NCBI GenBank assembly: GCA_900555165.1 | Contig: USKE01000028.1 | Span: forward strand, 1-12,681 | Direction: 5' to 3' | DNA length: 12,681 nt | Source: an uncultured Porphyromonadaceae bacterium | GTDB taxonomy: Bacteria; Bacteroidota; Bacteroidia; Bacteroidales; Muribaculaceae | Shown: one piece after another, positions 1 through 6,795 of the stretch | How the letters are laid out: each line of letters starts with the position of its first letter | Position numbering within the stretch: the stretch's first letter is position 1 | Made by a program: the position numbers and the translations under genes | The notes under the pieces: generated by a model | Told to the model about the DNA's origin: nothing | The model's input: only the letters and a program-made list of their open reading frames with translations | The model's database searches: none

Positions 1-1
1 G

Positions 2-388
2 CCGGGGCTGTTTGACGTCGCCCCGTACGACAGTGCGATAGCCGGAATCGCCACAAAAAAAGCTGCCCTTTCCCCATGGGTATGTTTCCTGCGCGGAATC
101 GGGGCGAACTGGTGCGTATGTCTGGCCGTCTGGCTCGCCATCGGCGCAAAGACATTTCCGGGCAAGGTCATAGCATGTCTTCTGCCGGTGGCGACCTTTG
201 TGGCGCTGGGGTACGAGCATTGTGTGGCCAACATGTTCTTCATCCCGGCCGGCATGATGACCGGGGCAGACGTGACCATGGGAGAGCTTGGTGTCAATCT
301 ACTGATGTCGACTCTCGGCAACATAGCCGGAGGCGCCCTGTTCGTGGGGTGTCTTGCCTACTGGCTACACCGCAAGAGCCTCGGCTGA
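2..388 (+). CDS. Formate/nitrite transporter (FNT family), C-terminal part
   Basis: This is the last 128 residues of an FNT-family channel, the inner-membrane pentamer that moves formate, nitrite or a similar small monovalent anion. The frame is open from the left edge, so the N-terminal half is outside the window (family members are about 260-290 residues). Visible family marks are the segment RGIGANWCVCLAVWLA (residues 31-46) and the signature GYEHCVANMFFIPAG (70-84). That signature carries the conserved central-pore histidine at fragment residue 73. Three hydrophobic helices can be seen, at about 27-49, 55-83 and 97-123. The protein ends in a short basic tail (HRKSLG). FNT subtypes (FocA, NirC, HSC) cannot be told apart from this half, so no symbol is given. 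A terminator overlaps the stop codon, so the gene ends its own transcript and is not part of the following operon. Confidence 0.9.
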   Translation, partial: PGLFDVAPYDSAIAGIATKKAALSPWVCFLRGIGANWCVCLAVWLAIGAKTFPGKVIACLLPVATFVALGYEHCVANMFFIPAGMMTGADVTMGELGVNLLMSTLGNIAGGALFVGCLAYWLHRKSLG

Positions 389-407
389 CAGTGCCGGGGC
401 TTTTTTA
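377..407 (+). terminator. Rho-independent terminator of the FNT gene
   Basis: A 9-bp stem, agcctcggc (377-385) with gccggggct (393-401) and one T-G wobble, closes a 7-base loop and is followed by a T run ending at 406. The 5' arm is made of the last sense codons and the loop begins with the TGA stop codon, so coding sequence and terminator overlap. Confidence 0.8.
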
Positions 408-453
408 TGCTTGCCCAATGGCAAACATGCTTTTAAACATACAGGTATCTCAT

Positions 454-482
454 CTGTCCGATGAATAAATTATGTATATTTG
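454..482 (+). promoter_or_regulatory. Probable Bacteroidetes-type promoter of the ior operon
   Basis: TATATTTG at 475-482 is a full match to the Bacteroidetes -7 element TAnnTTTG. No clean TTTG/TTG is present at the usual spacing upstream; the nearest is CTG at 454-456, so the -33 element is weak. Transcription would start near 489, leaving a leader of about 70 bases before iorA. The site lies downstream of the FNT terminator, which supports an independent transcript. Confidence 0.45.
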
Positions 483-559
483 CCAAATCAGATGATCATG
501 AGACAATACAGCGATAACAATCATCATTTACGTCACGATTTCTCAACCTTCCTATACCG

Positions 560-2179
560 ATGAAAACAAAGAAACTTCTGCTTGGCGATGAAGCTCTTGC
601 ATCAGGGGCCATCAATGCCGGTCTGTCCGGTGCCTACGCCTATCCCGGGACGCCCTCTACAGAAATTCTTGAATTTGTGCAGGCGTCGCCCGTGGCGCGT
701 GAACGGAAAATCCACAGCCACTGGTCAACAAACGAGAAAACTGCAGTCGAGGAGGCCCTCGGCATGAGTTTCTGCGGCAAACGCTCAATCACCTCCATGA
801 AACATGTGGGCCTGAACGTTGCCGCCGACGTTTTCGTGAACTCGGCCATGACAGGTGCCAACGGCGGCATGCTTGTCATATCGGCCGACGACCCGTCGAT
901 GCACTCGTCGCAGAACGAACAGGACTCGCGTTTCTATGCCTCGTTTGCCATGGTGCCGTGCCTCGAACCATCGACACAGCAGGAGGCTTACGATATGGCC
1001 CGCTATGGTTTTGAACTCAGCGAGCGTCTGCGCATACCTGTGATGGTAAGGATGGTGACGCGCCTGGCCCATTCGCGTGCCGTGGTGGAGACCGATACCG
1101 AGGCCGATGCCGAAAAACCGCTCTCATACCCCGAGAATCCGCGTCAGTGGGTGCTCATGCCGGGCAACTCGCGTGTGCGTTACCGTCAGCTTATCGCCGA
1201 CAACCGCATAATGGAGGCTGAATCGGAAAATTCGCCCTTTAACCGTCTTACCCCCGGTACCGACAGGCGCATAGGGGTGCTCACATCGGGCATTGCGGCC
1301 AACTATGTGGCCGAATGTTTCCCCGAAGGGTGCCCGTTCGCAGTGCTGAAGATCTCGCAGTATCCGCTGCCGAAATCGCTTGTGGTCGAACTGGCCGGCA
1401 ACTGCGACGCCGTATTTGTGGTCGAGGAGGGGCAGCCGGTCATCGAACAGGCCCTCCGCGGTCTGCTTGACAATTCGCTCAAGGTCTACGGCAAGCTCGA
1501 CGGAACCCTGCCGCGTACGGGCGAGCTTAATCCCGATATCGTGGCCGAAGGGTTCGACAAGCTTGTGCCCGGACTTGGTCTGAAGGCAACGGCCCTCAAT
1601 GAGCCGAGCGAGCTCGTGGTGCCTCGTCCGCCGGCTCTGTGCCAGGGTTGCGGTCACCGTGACGTATATCACGCGCTCAACGACACTCTCAGGAAATATG
1701 AGTCGCCCAAGGTGTTCGGCGACATAGGCTGTTACACCCTCGGGTGGCTGGCTCCGTTCAACGCCATCGATACCTGCGTAGACATGGGTGCCTCAATCAC
1801 CATGGCAAAAGGCGCCGCCGACGCCGGACAGCATCCTGCCGTGGCAATTATCGGCGACTCGACATTCACGCACTCGGGGATGACGGGTCTGCTTGACGCC
1901 ATCAACGAGAACACCCCGATGACGGTCATCATCTCCGACAACCTCACCACCGGCATGACCGGCGGACAGGACTCGCAGGGCACCGGAAAACTTGAGGATA
2001 TATGCCTCGGTCTGGGTGCCGACCCGGCTCATGTGCGCACTATCGACTCGCTGCCGAAGAACCACGACGACATGATGGCCATGTTCGCCGAGGAATTCGA
2101 CTATCCCGGCCTGTCGGTGATTGTGTCGCGCCGCGAGTGCATCCAGACGGCCCGCCGTCATGCCAAAGCTAAGAAATGA
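560..2179 (+). CDS. iorA: Indolepyruvate:ferredoxin oxidoreductase, alpha subunit (thiamine-diphosphate subunit, no ferredoxin domain)
   Basis: The alpha subunit of IOR is a cytoplasmic enzyme. It oxidatively decarboxylates arylpyruvates (indolepyruvate, phenylpyruvate, hydroxyphenylpyruvate) to arylacetyl-CoA and reduces ferredoxin. The 539 residues show an N-terminal pyrimidine-binding domain with AYAYPGTPSTEI (26-37) and an EKTAVEEALGMS helix (59-70). A central transketolase-C-like domain covers about 235-340. A C-terminal TPP-binding domain carries CQGCGHRD (361-368), GDIGCYTLG (387-395) and the diphosphate motif starting GDSTFTHSG (432-440) with Asn461. Archaeal-type IorA is longer because of a C-terminal 2[4Fe-4S] ferredoxin domain; here the protein stops soon after RREC (524-527), and no cluster-type cysteine series is present. 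Electrons must therefore go to a separate carrier. It is the first gene of the operon, 28 bases ahead of iorB. The family is certain; the preferred arylpyruvate cannot be read from sequence. Confidence 0.95.
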   Translation: MKTKKLLLGDEALASGAINAGLSGAYAYPGTPSTEILEFVQASPVARERKIHSHWSTNEKTAVEEALGMSFCGKRSITSMKHVGLNVAADVFVNSAMTGANGGMLVISADDPSMHSSQNEQDSRFYASFAMVPCLEPSTQQEAYDMARYGFELSERLRIPVMVRMVTRLAHSRAVVETDTEADAEKPLSYPENPRQWVLMPGNSRVRYRQLIADNRIMEAESENSPFNRLTPGTDRRIGVLTSGIAANYVAECFPEGCPFAVLKISQYPLPKSLVVELAGNCDAVFVVEEGQPVIEQALRGLLDNSLKVYGKLDGTLPRTGELNPDIVAEGFDKLVPGLGLKATALNEPSELVVPRPPALCQGCGHRDVYHALNDTLRKYESPKVFGDIGCYTLGWLAPFNAIDTCVDMGASITMAKGAADAGQHPAVAIIGDSTFTHSGMTGLLDAINENTPMTVIISDNLTTGMTGGQDSQGTGKLEDICLGLGADPAHVRTIDSLPKNHDDMMAMFAEEFDYPGLSVIVSRRECIQTARRHAKAKK

Positions 2180-2207
2180 GGTGTATAACAGTATTTGAAA
2201 GACTATT

Positions 2208-2786
2208 ATGAAATCAGACATCATACTGGCAGGCGTGGGCGGTCAGGGCATACTTTCTGTCGCCACAATTCTCGGCGCCGCCGCCCTTGCCGACAATCTC
2301 TATCTCAAACAGGCTGAAGTGCATGGCATGAGCCAGCGCGGCGGCGATGTAATGTCGTGCCTGCGACTCAGCTCATCGCCCATAGCCTCGGATCTCATCG
2401 GACTGGGCAAAGCCGACCTCATTGTGTCGCTCGAACCGATGGAGGCCGCACGCTACCTGCAGTATCTCGCCCCCGAAGGGCGAGTGATCACCAGCACGGT
2501 GGCATTCGTGAACATTCCGAACTATCCTGACACCGAGGCTGTCGTGGCACGCCTGAAGGAACTCAAAGGGACTGTCGCTTTCGATATGGACGAGGTGGCC
2601 AAAGAGGTAGCCACCGTGCGGTCGTCGAACATGGTGCTCCTCGGCGCCGCTGCGCCGTACATCGACATCGAGCCGGCCAAGATAGAGGCCGCCATCGAGA
2701 CCGTATTCGGCGCCAAGGGTGAAAAACTCGTCAGCCAGAACATAGCCGCCTTCCGCGCAGGCTACGAGCTTTCGGCCAAACACTGA
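2208..2786 (+). CDS. iorB: Indolepyruvate:ferredoxin oxidoreductase, beta (gamma-type) subunit
   Basis: This is the partner subunit of IorA. It belongs to the pyruvate/ketoisovalerate oxidoreductase catalytic gamma-domain family, which helps bind CoA. The 192 residues are the usual length. The family signature GVGGQGILS lies at about residues 9-17, close behind the start, followed by AEVHGMSQRGGDVMSCLR (about 37-54), the second conserved block. Only one cysteine falls in that block and there is no CxxCxxC series, so the beta subunit does not supply iron-sulfur clusters missing from IorA. The start at 2208 places the Rossmann-like GxGGQG strand directly at the N-terminus, as is usual. The gene follows iorA after 28 bases and precedes the aminotransferase by 25 bases, with no terminator in either gap, so the genes should be cotranscribed. 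Confidence 0.95.
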   Translation: MKSDIILAGVGGQGILSVATILGAAALADNLYLKQAEVHGMSQRGGDVMSCLRLSSSPIASDLIGLGKADLIVSLEPMEAARYLQYLAPEGRVITSTVAFVNIPNYPDTEAVVARLKELKGTVAFDMDEVAKEVATVRSSNMVLLGAAAPYIDIEPAKIEAAIETVFGAKGEKLVSQNIAAFRAGYELSAKH

Positions 2787-2811
2787 ACTATCTAAAAGCA
2801 AAAGACACGAT

Positions 2812-4164
2812 ATGCAACCTGTATCACGACAGCAGTTTGAGGCGACTATGGAGGATCTCCATATCGTCAACATAGCATCGGCCACAATCAGGCAGATCGT
2901 CTCTCTCTCGACGAGACTTGAAGAGATTCTCGGCGAAAAATATGTGCATCTTGAGATGGGCAACCCCGGTCTGCCCCCCAACCGTGTGGGCATCGAGGCC
3001 GAGCGCGAGGCGTTGGCACGCGGCGTGGCCGGCGTTTATCCGAATATCGCCGGTATTCCCGAAATCAAGAAAGCCGGGTCTGACTTTCTCAAGGCGTTTC
3101 TCGACATCGACATCCCCGGCCGGTGCATTGTGCCCACGGTAGGCTCGATGCAGGCCACATTCACGCTGTTCCTGCTCATGGGTCAGCGTCTGAAAGGGCG
3201 CGACACCATCCTCTTCCTCGATCCCGGGTTCCCGGCCCAGCACAACCAGGTGAAACTGCTGGGACTGAACCAGGAGTCAATCGACATCCATGACTGTCGC
3301 GGCGAGGCACTTGAGGCCGAACTCGACGCCATGCTCTCGAAGGGGAACATATCGGCCATAATATACAGCAATCCCAACAACCCGGCGTGGACCAACCTCA
3401 CCGACACCGAATACAGGGCGCTGGCACGCATGGCCGAGAAACATGATATAATCATCATCGAAGACCTTGCATACCTCGGCATGGACTTCCGCAAGCGTTT
3501 CGGCGTACCGTATCAGGAGCCGTTCGTGCCAACGGTGGCCAAATACACCGACAGATGTATCATGCTCGTTTCGTCATCGAAGATTTTCAGCTACGCCGGA
3601 CAGCGCATCGCAATGGTGTGCATGACACCCGCAGTGGCCGACCGCCGCTATCCCGAACTGGAGTCATTCTATGAGATGCCCACTTTCGCCGACGCCTATA
3701 TATACGGTGTGCTTTATTGCGCGTCGTCGGGCACGGCACATTCTGCTCAGTTCGCGTTCGCATCAATGCTTGAGGCGGCTGTGGCCGGCAAGCTCGATTT
3801 CGTCACCGACTGCAGCGAGTATGGCCGCCGTGCCGCACTTGCAAAAGAGATTTTCCTGCGCCACGGTTTCCATATCGTTTACGACAAGGACGGTGGCGCC
3901 GACGGCGCCGACATCTCAGACGGATTCTTCTTTACCGTCGGCTACGGCGACATGCGCGGTGACGAACTTCAGGCCGACCTGCTCCGTTATGGCATATCCA
4001 CAATCTCGCTCCCCTCGACCGGCAGCCGTCAGCAGGGTCTGCGCGTATGCGTGTCGATGCTGTCAGACCCCGAGCTGTTCGACATGCTCGACGAGCGCCT
4101 TGCCGCATTTGACCGTTCAATGAAGTCCCACTCAGACAAACAAGCCGAGCCATGCCTTTCATGA
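2812..4164 (+). CDS. PLP-dependent class I/II aminotransferase, probably aromatic amino acid transaminase of the ior operon
   Basis: A fold-type I aminotransferase of 450 residues, somewhat longer than the usual 390-410. Visible marks are LEMGNPGLPP (47-56), the SNPNNPAW substrate/PLP loop (186-193), IIEDLAYLGM with the pyridine-nitrogen Asp218 and Tyr221 (215-224), the Schiff-base lysine in SSSKIFSYAGQR (Lys257), and a C-terminal Arg411 in the carboxylate-binding position (LRVCVS). The extra length sits in the N-terminal extension and in an insert around 285-315. The gene follows iorB by 25 bases and overlaps the CoA-transferase gene. From this context I infer that it makes the arylpyruvate used by IorAB by deaminating tryptophan, phenylalanine or tyrosine; the family alone does not prove the substrate. 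An internal ATG at 2848 (Met13) is a possible alternative start, since conserved-looking sequence begins after it. Confidence 0.88.
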   Translation: MQPVSRQQFEATMEDLHIVNIASATIRQIVSLSTRLEEILGEKYVHLEMGNPGLPPNRVGIEAEREALARGVAGVYPNIAGIPEIKKAGSDFLKAFLDIDIPGRCIVPTVGSMQATFTLFLLMGQRLKGRDTILFLDPGFPAQHNQVKLLGLNQESIDIHDCRGEALEAELDAMLSKGNISAIIYSNPNNPAWTNLTDTEYRALARMAEKHDIIIIEDLAYLGMDFRKRFGVPYQEPFVPTVAKYTDRCIMLVSSSKIFSYAGQRIAMVCMTPAVADRRYPELESFYEMPTFADAYIYGVLYCASSGTAHSAQFAFASMLEAAVAGKLDFVTDCSEYGRRAALAKEIFLRHGFHIVYDKDGGADGADISDGFFFTVGYGDMRGDELQADLLRYGISTISLPSTGSRQQGLRVCVSMLSDPELFDMLDERLAAFDRSMKSHSDKQAEPCLS

Positions 4165-5447
4165 CAGCAGACGAGGCCATGAGCCTCGTCAAATCCGGTG
4201 ACCATATCTACATTCAGGGCAGTACCTCCATTCCCGAGACCCTGGTCGACGCCATGACCCGTCAGGGCGACCGCCTGAAAGGGGTGGTTCTCTATTCAGG
4301 CTTTTCGGTGGCGCGCCGCGAGGCTCCGTACTGCCACGAACAGTATAAGGACTCGTTTCTGGTCGACACCTGCTTTGTGTCAAATAATGTCAGGAAATGG
4401 ATTGCCGAAGGGTATGGAACCACGACGCCATGTTTCCTCGGCGAGGTGCCGTCGCTGTTCCGTGACGGTCGCTGGCCGGTTGACGTGGTGTTCCTGAACT
4501 GCAGCGAGCCTGATGCCGACGGATATGTGAGCTATGGAGTCTCGGCCGACCTGGCCGTCTCGGCCACGGAATGTGCCCGGGTGGTGATAGCGCAGATTAA
4601 CCCGCACATGCCGTTCTCGTATGGCGATCCGGTGATACATCTGTCGAAAATCGATGCCGCGGTCAGGGTGGATGACCCGCTGGTCGAGGTGCCTACGGCT
4701 GTTCCCGGGCCGGTAGAGACGGCCATCGGCCGTGCCATCGCCGAACGCATCCCCGACGGCGCCACGCTGCAGATCGGTGTGGGCGGAATCCCCAACGCCG
4801 TTATCAGCGCTCTGGCCGATCACAAACACCTTGGCCTGCATACCGAGGCCATGACCGACGGTGTGTTGCCGCTTATCGAATCGGGGGTGATTGACAACTC
4901 GCAGAAGGTCATCGAACCCGGAAAATCGGTGGCGTGTCTGGCGCTGGGTTCACGCAGGCTATATGACCTTATGGATCACAACAAAGATATGATCTTCAAG
5001 GATGTGGCCTGGACCAACGATCCGTTCATCATCAGTCGCAACCCCAAGGTAATGTCGATAAATTCGTGCCTGGAGATAGACCTTACGGGGCAGATATGCG
5101 CCGATTCTATCGGTACGCGCATCTTCTCGGGTATCGGCGGTCAGCATGACTTCGTCTACGGCGCGATGCGCAGCAAGGGGGGCATGTCGTTCCTGGCAAT
5201 GACCTCGACGACCTCGAAAGGGATGGGCAAGATCAAGCCGGTGCTGACCCCCGGCGCAGGGGTCGTTACCACCCGTTTCCAGACCAACTGGGTAGTCACC
5301 GAGCATGGGGCCGTCGACCTGCGCGGACGCTCGCTTGCCGAACGTGCCAAACTGCTCATATCAATTGCCAACCCCGCCGACCGCGAAGACCTTGACCGCG
5401 CGGCCCGCGAGCGTTTCGGCCACATCTATTCGAGGATATCGTTGTAA
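4152..5447 (+). CDS. Acetyl-CoA hydrolase/transferase-family CoA-transferase (4-hydroxybutyrate CoA-transferase-like)
   Basis: This family I CoA-transferase has 431 residues, the usual length for 4-hydroxybutyrate/butyryl-CoA:acetate CoA-transferases. Marks are an N-terminal SLVKSGDHIYIQGS (11-24), GVGGIPNAV (209-217), the catalytic-glutamate segment HTEAMTDG with Glu232 (230-237), and SGIGGQHDFVYGA (326-338) near the CoA site. The enzyme forms a glutamyl-CoA thioester and swaps CoA between two carboxylic acids. In this operon the likely donor is the arylacetyl-CoA made by IorAB and the likely acceptor acetate or another short acid, which would release arylacetate and keep the thioester energy; this pairing is inference. 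The start at 4152 overlaps the aminotransferase by 13 bases. The in-frame ATG at 4161 (Met4) would give a classic ATGA overlap with the upstream stop and is equally plausible. Translational coupling is likely either way. Confidence 0.92.
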   Translation: MPFMTADEAMSLVKSGDHIYIQGSTSIPETLVDAMTRQGDRLKGVVLYSGFSVARREAPYCHEQYKDSFLVDTCFVSNNVRKWIAEGYGTTTPCFLGEVPSLFRDGRWPVDVVFLNCSEPDADGYVSYGVSADLAVSATECARVVIAQINPHMPFSYGDPVIHLSKIDAAVRVDDPLVEVPTAVPGPVETAIGRAIAERIPDGATLQIGVGGIPNAVISALADHKHLGLHTEAMTDGVLPLIESGVIDNSQKVIEPGKSVACLALGSRRLYDLMDHNKDMIFKDVAWTNDPFIISRNPKVMSINSCLEIDLTGQICADSIGTRIFSGIGGQHDFVYGAMRSKGGMSFLAMTSTTSKGMGKIKPVLTPGAGVVTTRFQTNWVVTEHGAVDLRGRSLAERAKLLISIANPADREDLDRAARERFGHIYSRISL

Positions 5448-5468
5448 TTACGCCCGGTTCCTTACCAT

Positions 5469-5522
5469 AAACATATGATGCCATAATGTGCTGATATACT
5501 CACATTATGGCATCATGTGTTT
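5469..5522. terminator. Bidirectional hairpin terminator between convergent operons
   Basis: A 22-bp stem with one T-G wobble (5469-5490 with 5501-5522) closes a 10-base loop, ctgatatact. On the plus strand the 3' arm runs into TTTT at 5520-5523. The hairpin lies 21 bases after the CoA-transferase stop and 24 bases from the stop of the minus-strand PH-like gene, so it can serve both converging transcripts. Confidence 0.75.
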
Positions 5523-5546
5523 TGAATTGCCTGTAAAAATCCGGAA

Positions 5547-6020
5547 TCAAGAGATGCGGGTTTCGATGGCGTCAGTCATTCCGTCAGGATCTTGGCAACT
5601 GATTACGTATTGGCGTCCGTTTTTCAGTTTGACAAGTATGCACTGGTTCCGGTTGCCATAGTAGCCGAAGTATGAGCCGATGATGATGTCGCTGAAATAA
5701 CCCCAGTATCCGAAATATCCGCCGCTCCCGCAAACGCGGATGCCGCCCGCCGAGGGGAGGCAACGCTCGGCACTGCTGATATCCTTCCATGCGATTACTT
5801 TGTTCCGTAGCGGGCGGTGTATTACAAGTGCGTCCGCGCTTGCCTCGATGCTGAGAGGGCAATACCATAGCACTGAGCCGAAAACCGCAACGGCAATCAT
5901 CAGTCCGATTGCCGGTCTGTCCTGACTCAGGCAGGCAGTGGCAATGGCGGCTATAAGTAGACCGCTGACAAGCCACGTCATGAGAGTGCAGAAGGTGCTG
6001 AATTTTACTTTGCTTTTCAT
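5547..6020 (-). CDS. Small membrane protein with a bacterial PH-like domain
   Basis: The protein has 157 residues with two N-terminal hydrophobic helices (about 11-29 and 37-53). A soluble beta-rich part of about 100 residues follows and resembles the bacterial PH-domain proteins common in Bacteroidetes: SIEASADALVIHRP (57-70), a WKDISSAE turn (78-85), and a glycine/aromatic-rich insert (98-122) with repeated FGY and YFG steps. It ends with KLKNGRQYVISCQDP (131-145), the last strands and start of the closing helix. No catalytic residues are recognised, and the role in such proteins is mostly unknown; membrane-linked ligand or partner binding is the usual guess. It is the last gene of the three-gene cassette, 12 bases after the regulator gene, with the regulator expected to control the whole unit. 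Family assignment is by pattern and is moderately sure. Confidence 0.75.
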   Translation of the reverse strand: MKSKVKFSTFCTLMTWLVSGLLIAAIATACLSQDRPAIGLMIAVAVFGSVLWYCPLSIEASADALVIHRPLRNKVIAWKDISSAERCLPSAGGIRVCGSGGYFGYWGYFSDIIIGSYFGYYGNRNQCILVKLKNGRQYVISCQDPDGMTDAIETRIS

Positions 6021-6032
6021 TTTATTGATTGA

Positions 6033-6233
6033 TTAATCGTTGTCTTCGAGAATGAATATTGATTCGACCGGGCGCGCGAAATAGCGCGCAATCTTCAGGG
6101 CAAGCGGCGTGGATGGCATGAACCGGTTCTTTTCAATGGCCACTATGGTCTGGCGGCTTACACCGACCGCCTCGGCCAGATCCTGCTGTGTGATGCCGCG
6201 TTCAGCCCGTTCAATCCTGATTCTGTTCTTCAT
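6033..6233 (-). CDS. Small XRE/Cro-type helix-turn-helix regulator (YozG-like size)
   Basis: A 66-residue protein that is almost only a Cro/C1-type HTH domain. It reads MKNRIRIERAERGITQQDLA at the N-terminus, then the turn AEAVGVSRQT and the recognition helix SRQTIVAIEKNRFMPS (about 26-41), then LALKIARYFARPVESIF, the usual end of this compact family. There is no effector-binding or dimerisation domain beyond the fold. The start at 6233 lies inside the end of the upstream membrane-protein gene (23-bp overlap), so the two are translationally coupled. Such minimal HTH proteins are often paired with a small multi-spanning membrane protein, which is thought to modulate them. Autoregulation at the 6659-6690 promoter is likely but not shown, and no clear operator palindrome was found there. 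Confidence 0.9.
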   Translation of the reverse strand: MKNRIRIERAERGITQQDLAEAVGVSRQTIVAIEKNRFMPSTPLALKIARYFARPVESIFILEDND

Positions 6234-6630
6234 CCTGTCCCATCTGATTGTAACGCCGCATCTCCAGTCTGAAAATGACCACGAATATCATCGGCAGCAG
6301 CACTAGATTAACCATCATGAACCGGAAATACGCAATGCCGTTGACAAGAAGAGTCGCGGTCACGAGCAGAATCACGTAGATGTAGAGTGAGTTCAGCAAT
6401 GAGGCCAGCCTGATTGAGCGCGTCATCTCATCCTCATGCGGTTCTTTAGAACATACAATCATCAGCGCTCCGACAACAATGCCGATTATCACGGTATCGT
6501 TGACAGCGGTCTCGATGGCACCCGAAAGTGTCAAGACGTCGGCCTCACACATTATTCCCAGAATGACCGAGGGAATGAACAGCACCCAGCCCAAAATCCG
6601 GCACCAGGTTGGAAACAACATATTCTTCAT
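6211..6630 (-). CDS. Four-helix membrane protein paired with the HTH regulator
   Basis: A 139-residue integral membrane protein with helices at about 11-27, 45-60, 82-100 and 104-120. A charged cytoplasmic loop KEPHEDEMTRSIR lies at 62-74 and an acidic, Gln/Asn-rich tail at 127-139. The loop with its DEMTRSIRLAS stretch recalls small Firmicutes/Bacteroidetes membrane proteins encoded beside YozG-type regulators, but I do not recognise a named family. I chose the ATG at 6630 rather than the TTG at 6672, because the -7 promoter element (6659-6666) lies downstream of 6672 and transcription would begin near 6652. It is the first gene of the cassette and overlaps the regulator gene by 23 bases. 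A role as sensor or antagonist of the regulator is inference from the arrangement. Confidence 0.8.
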   Translation of the reverse strand: MKNMLFPTWCRILGWVLFIPSVILGIMCEADVLTLSGAIETAVNDTVIIGIVVGALMIVCSKEPHEDEMTRSIRLASLLNSLYIYVILLVTATLLVNGIAYFRFMMVNLVLLPMIFVVIFRLEMRRYNQMGQDEEQNQD

Positions 6631-6658
6631 AGTCGCGGTTGCTTTGTTGGCAGATGCA

Positions 6659-6690
6659 CAAAGGTAAAACAAATTTTACAAAAAGTCAAG
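6659..6690 (-). promoter_or_regulatory. Bacteroidetes-type promoter of the membrane protein/HTH/PH cassette
   Basis: Read on the minus strand, CTTG (6690-6687) and TACCTTTG (6666-6659) are separated by 20 bases, matching the -33 TTG and -7 TAnnTTTG elements used by the Bacteroidetes primary sigma factor. Transcription would start near 6652, about 20 bases ahead of the ATG at 6630. It lies directly after the terminator of the upstream aminotransferase gene. Confidence 0.65.
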
Positions 6691-6734
6691 TGAACTTTAC
6701 ATTTTAACTTTTTGGAAACTGAACGCTGCCATTA

Positions 6735-6772
6735 CCGGATAAAAAAAGACCGGCAACATAATGTACCGGTCT
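6735..6772 (-). terminator. Rho-independent terminator of the minus-strand aminotransferase
   Basis: Read on the minus strand, agaccgg (6772-6766), a 12-base loop and ccggtct (6753-6747) form a perfect 7-bp stem followed by an unbroken T run (6747-6741). It lies 24 bases after the aminotransferase stop codon and insulates the following cassette. Confidence 0.88.
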
Positions 6773-6795
6773 GCAAATATTTAGTGATGACGGCT

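Noticed and set aside
76..468. 130-codon plus-strand frame at the left end
   Set aside because: It is out of frame with the FNT coding sequence, which has clear helices and the GYEH signature, and it runs through the terminator.
6631..6672. TTG start at 6672 for the membrane protein
   Set aside because: It lies upstream of the -7 element at 6659-6666, so it would not be on the transcript; the ATG at 6630 fits better.
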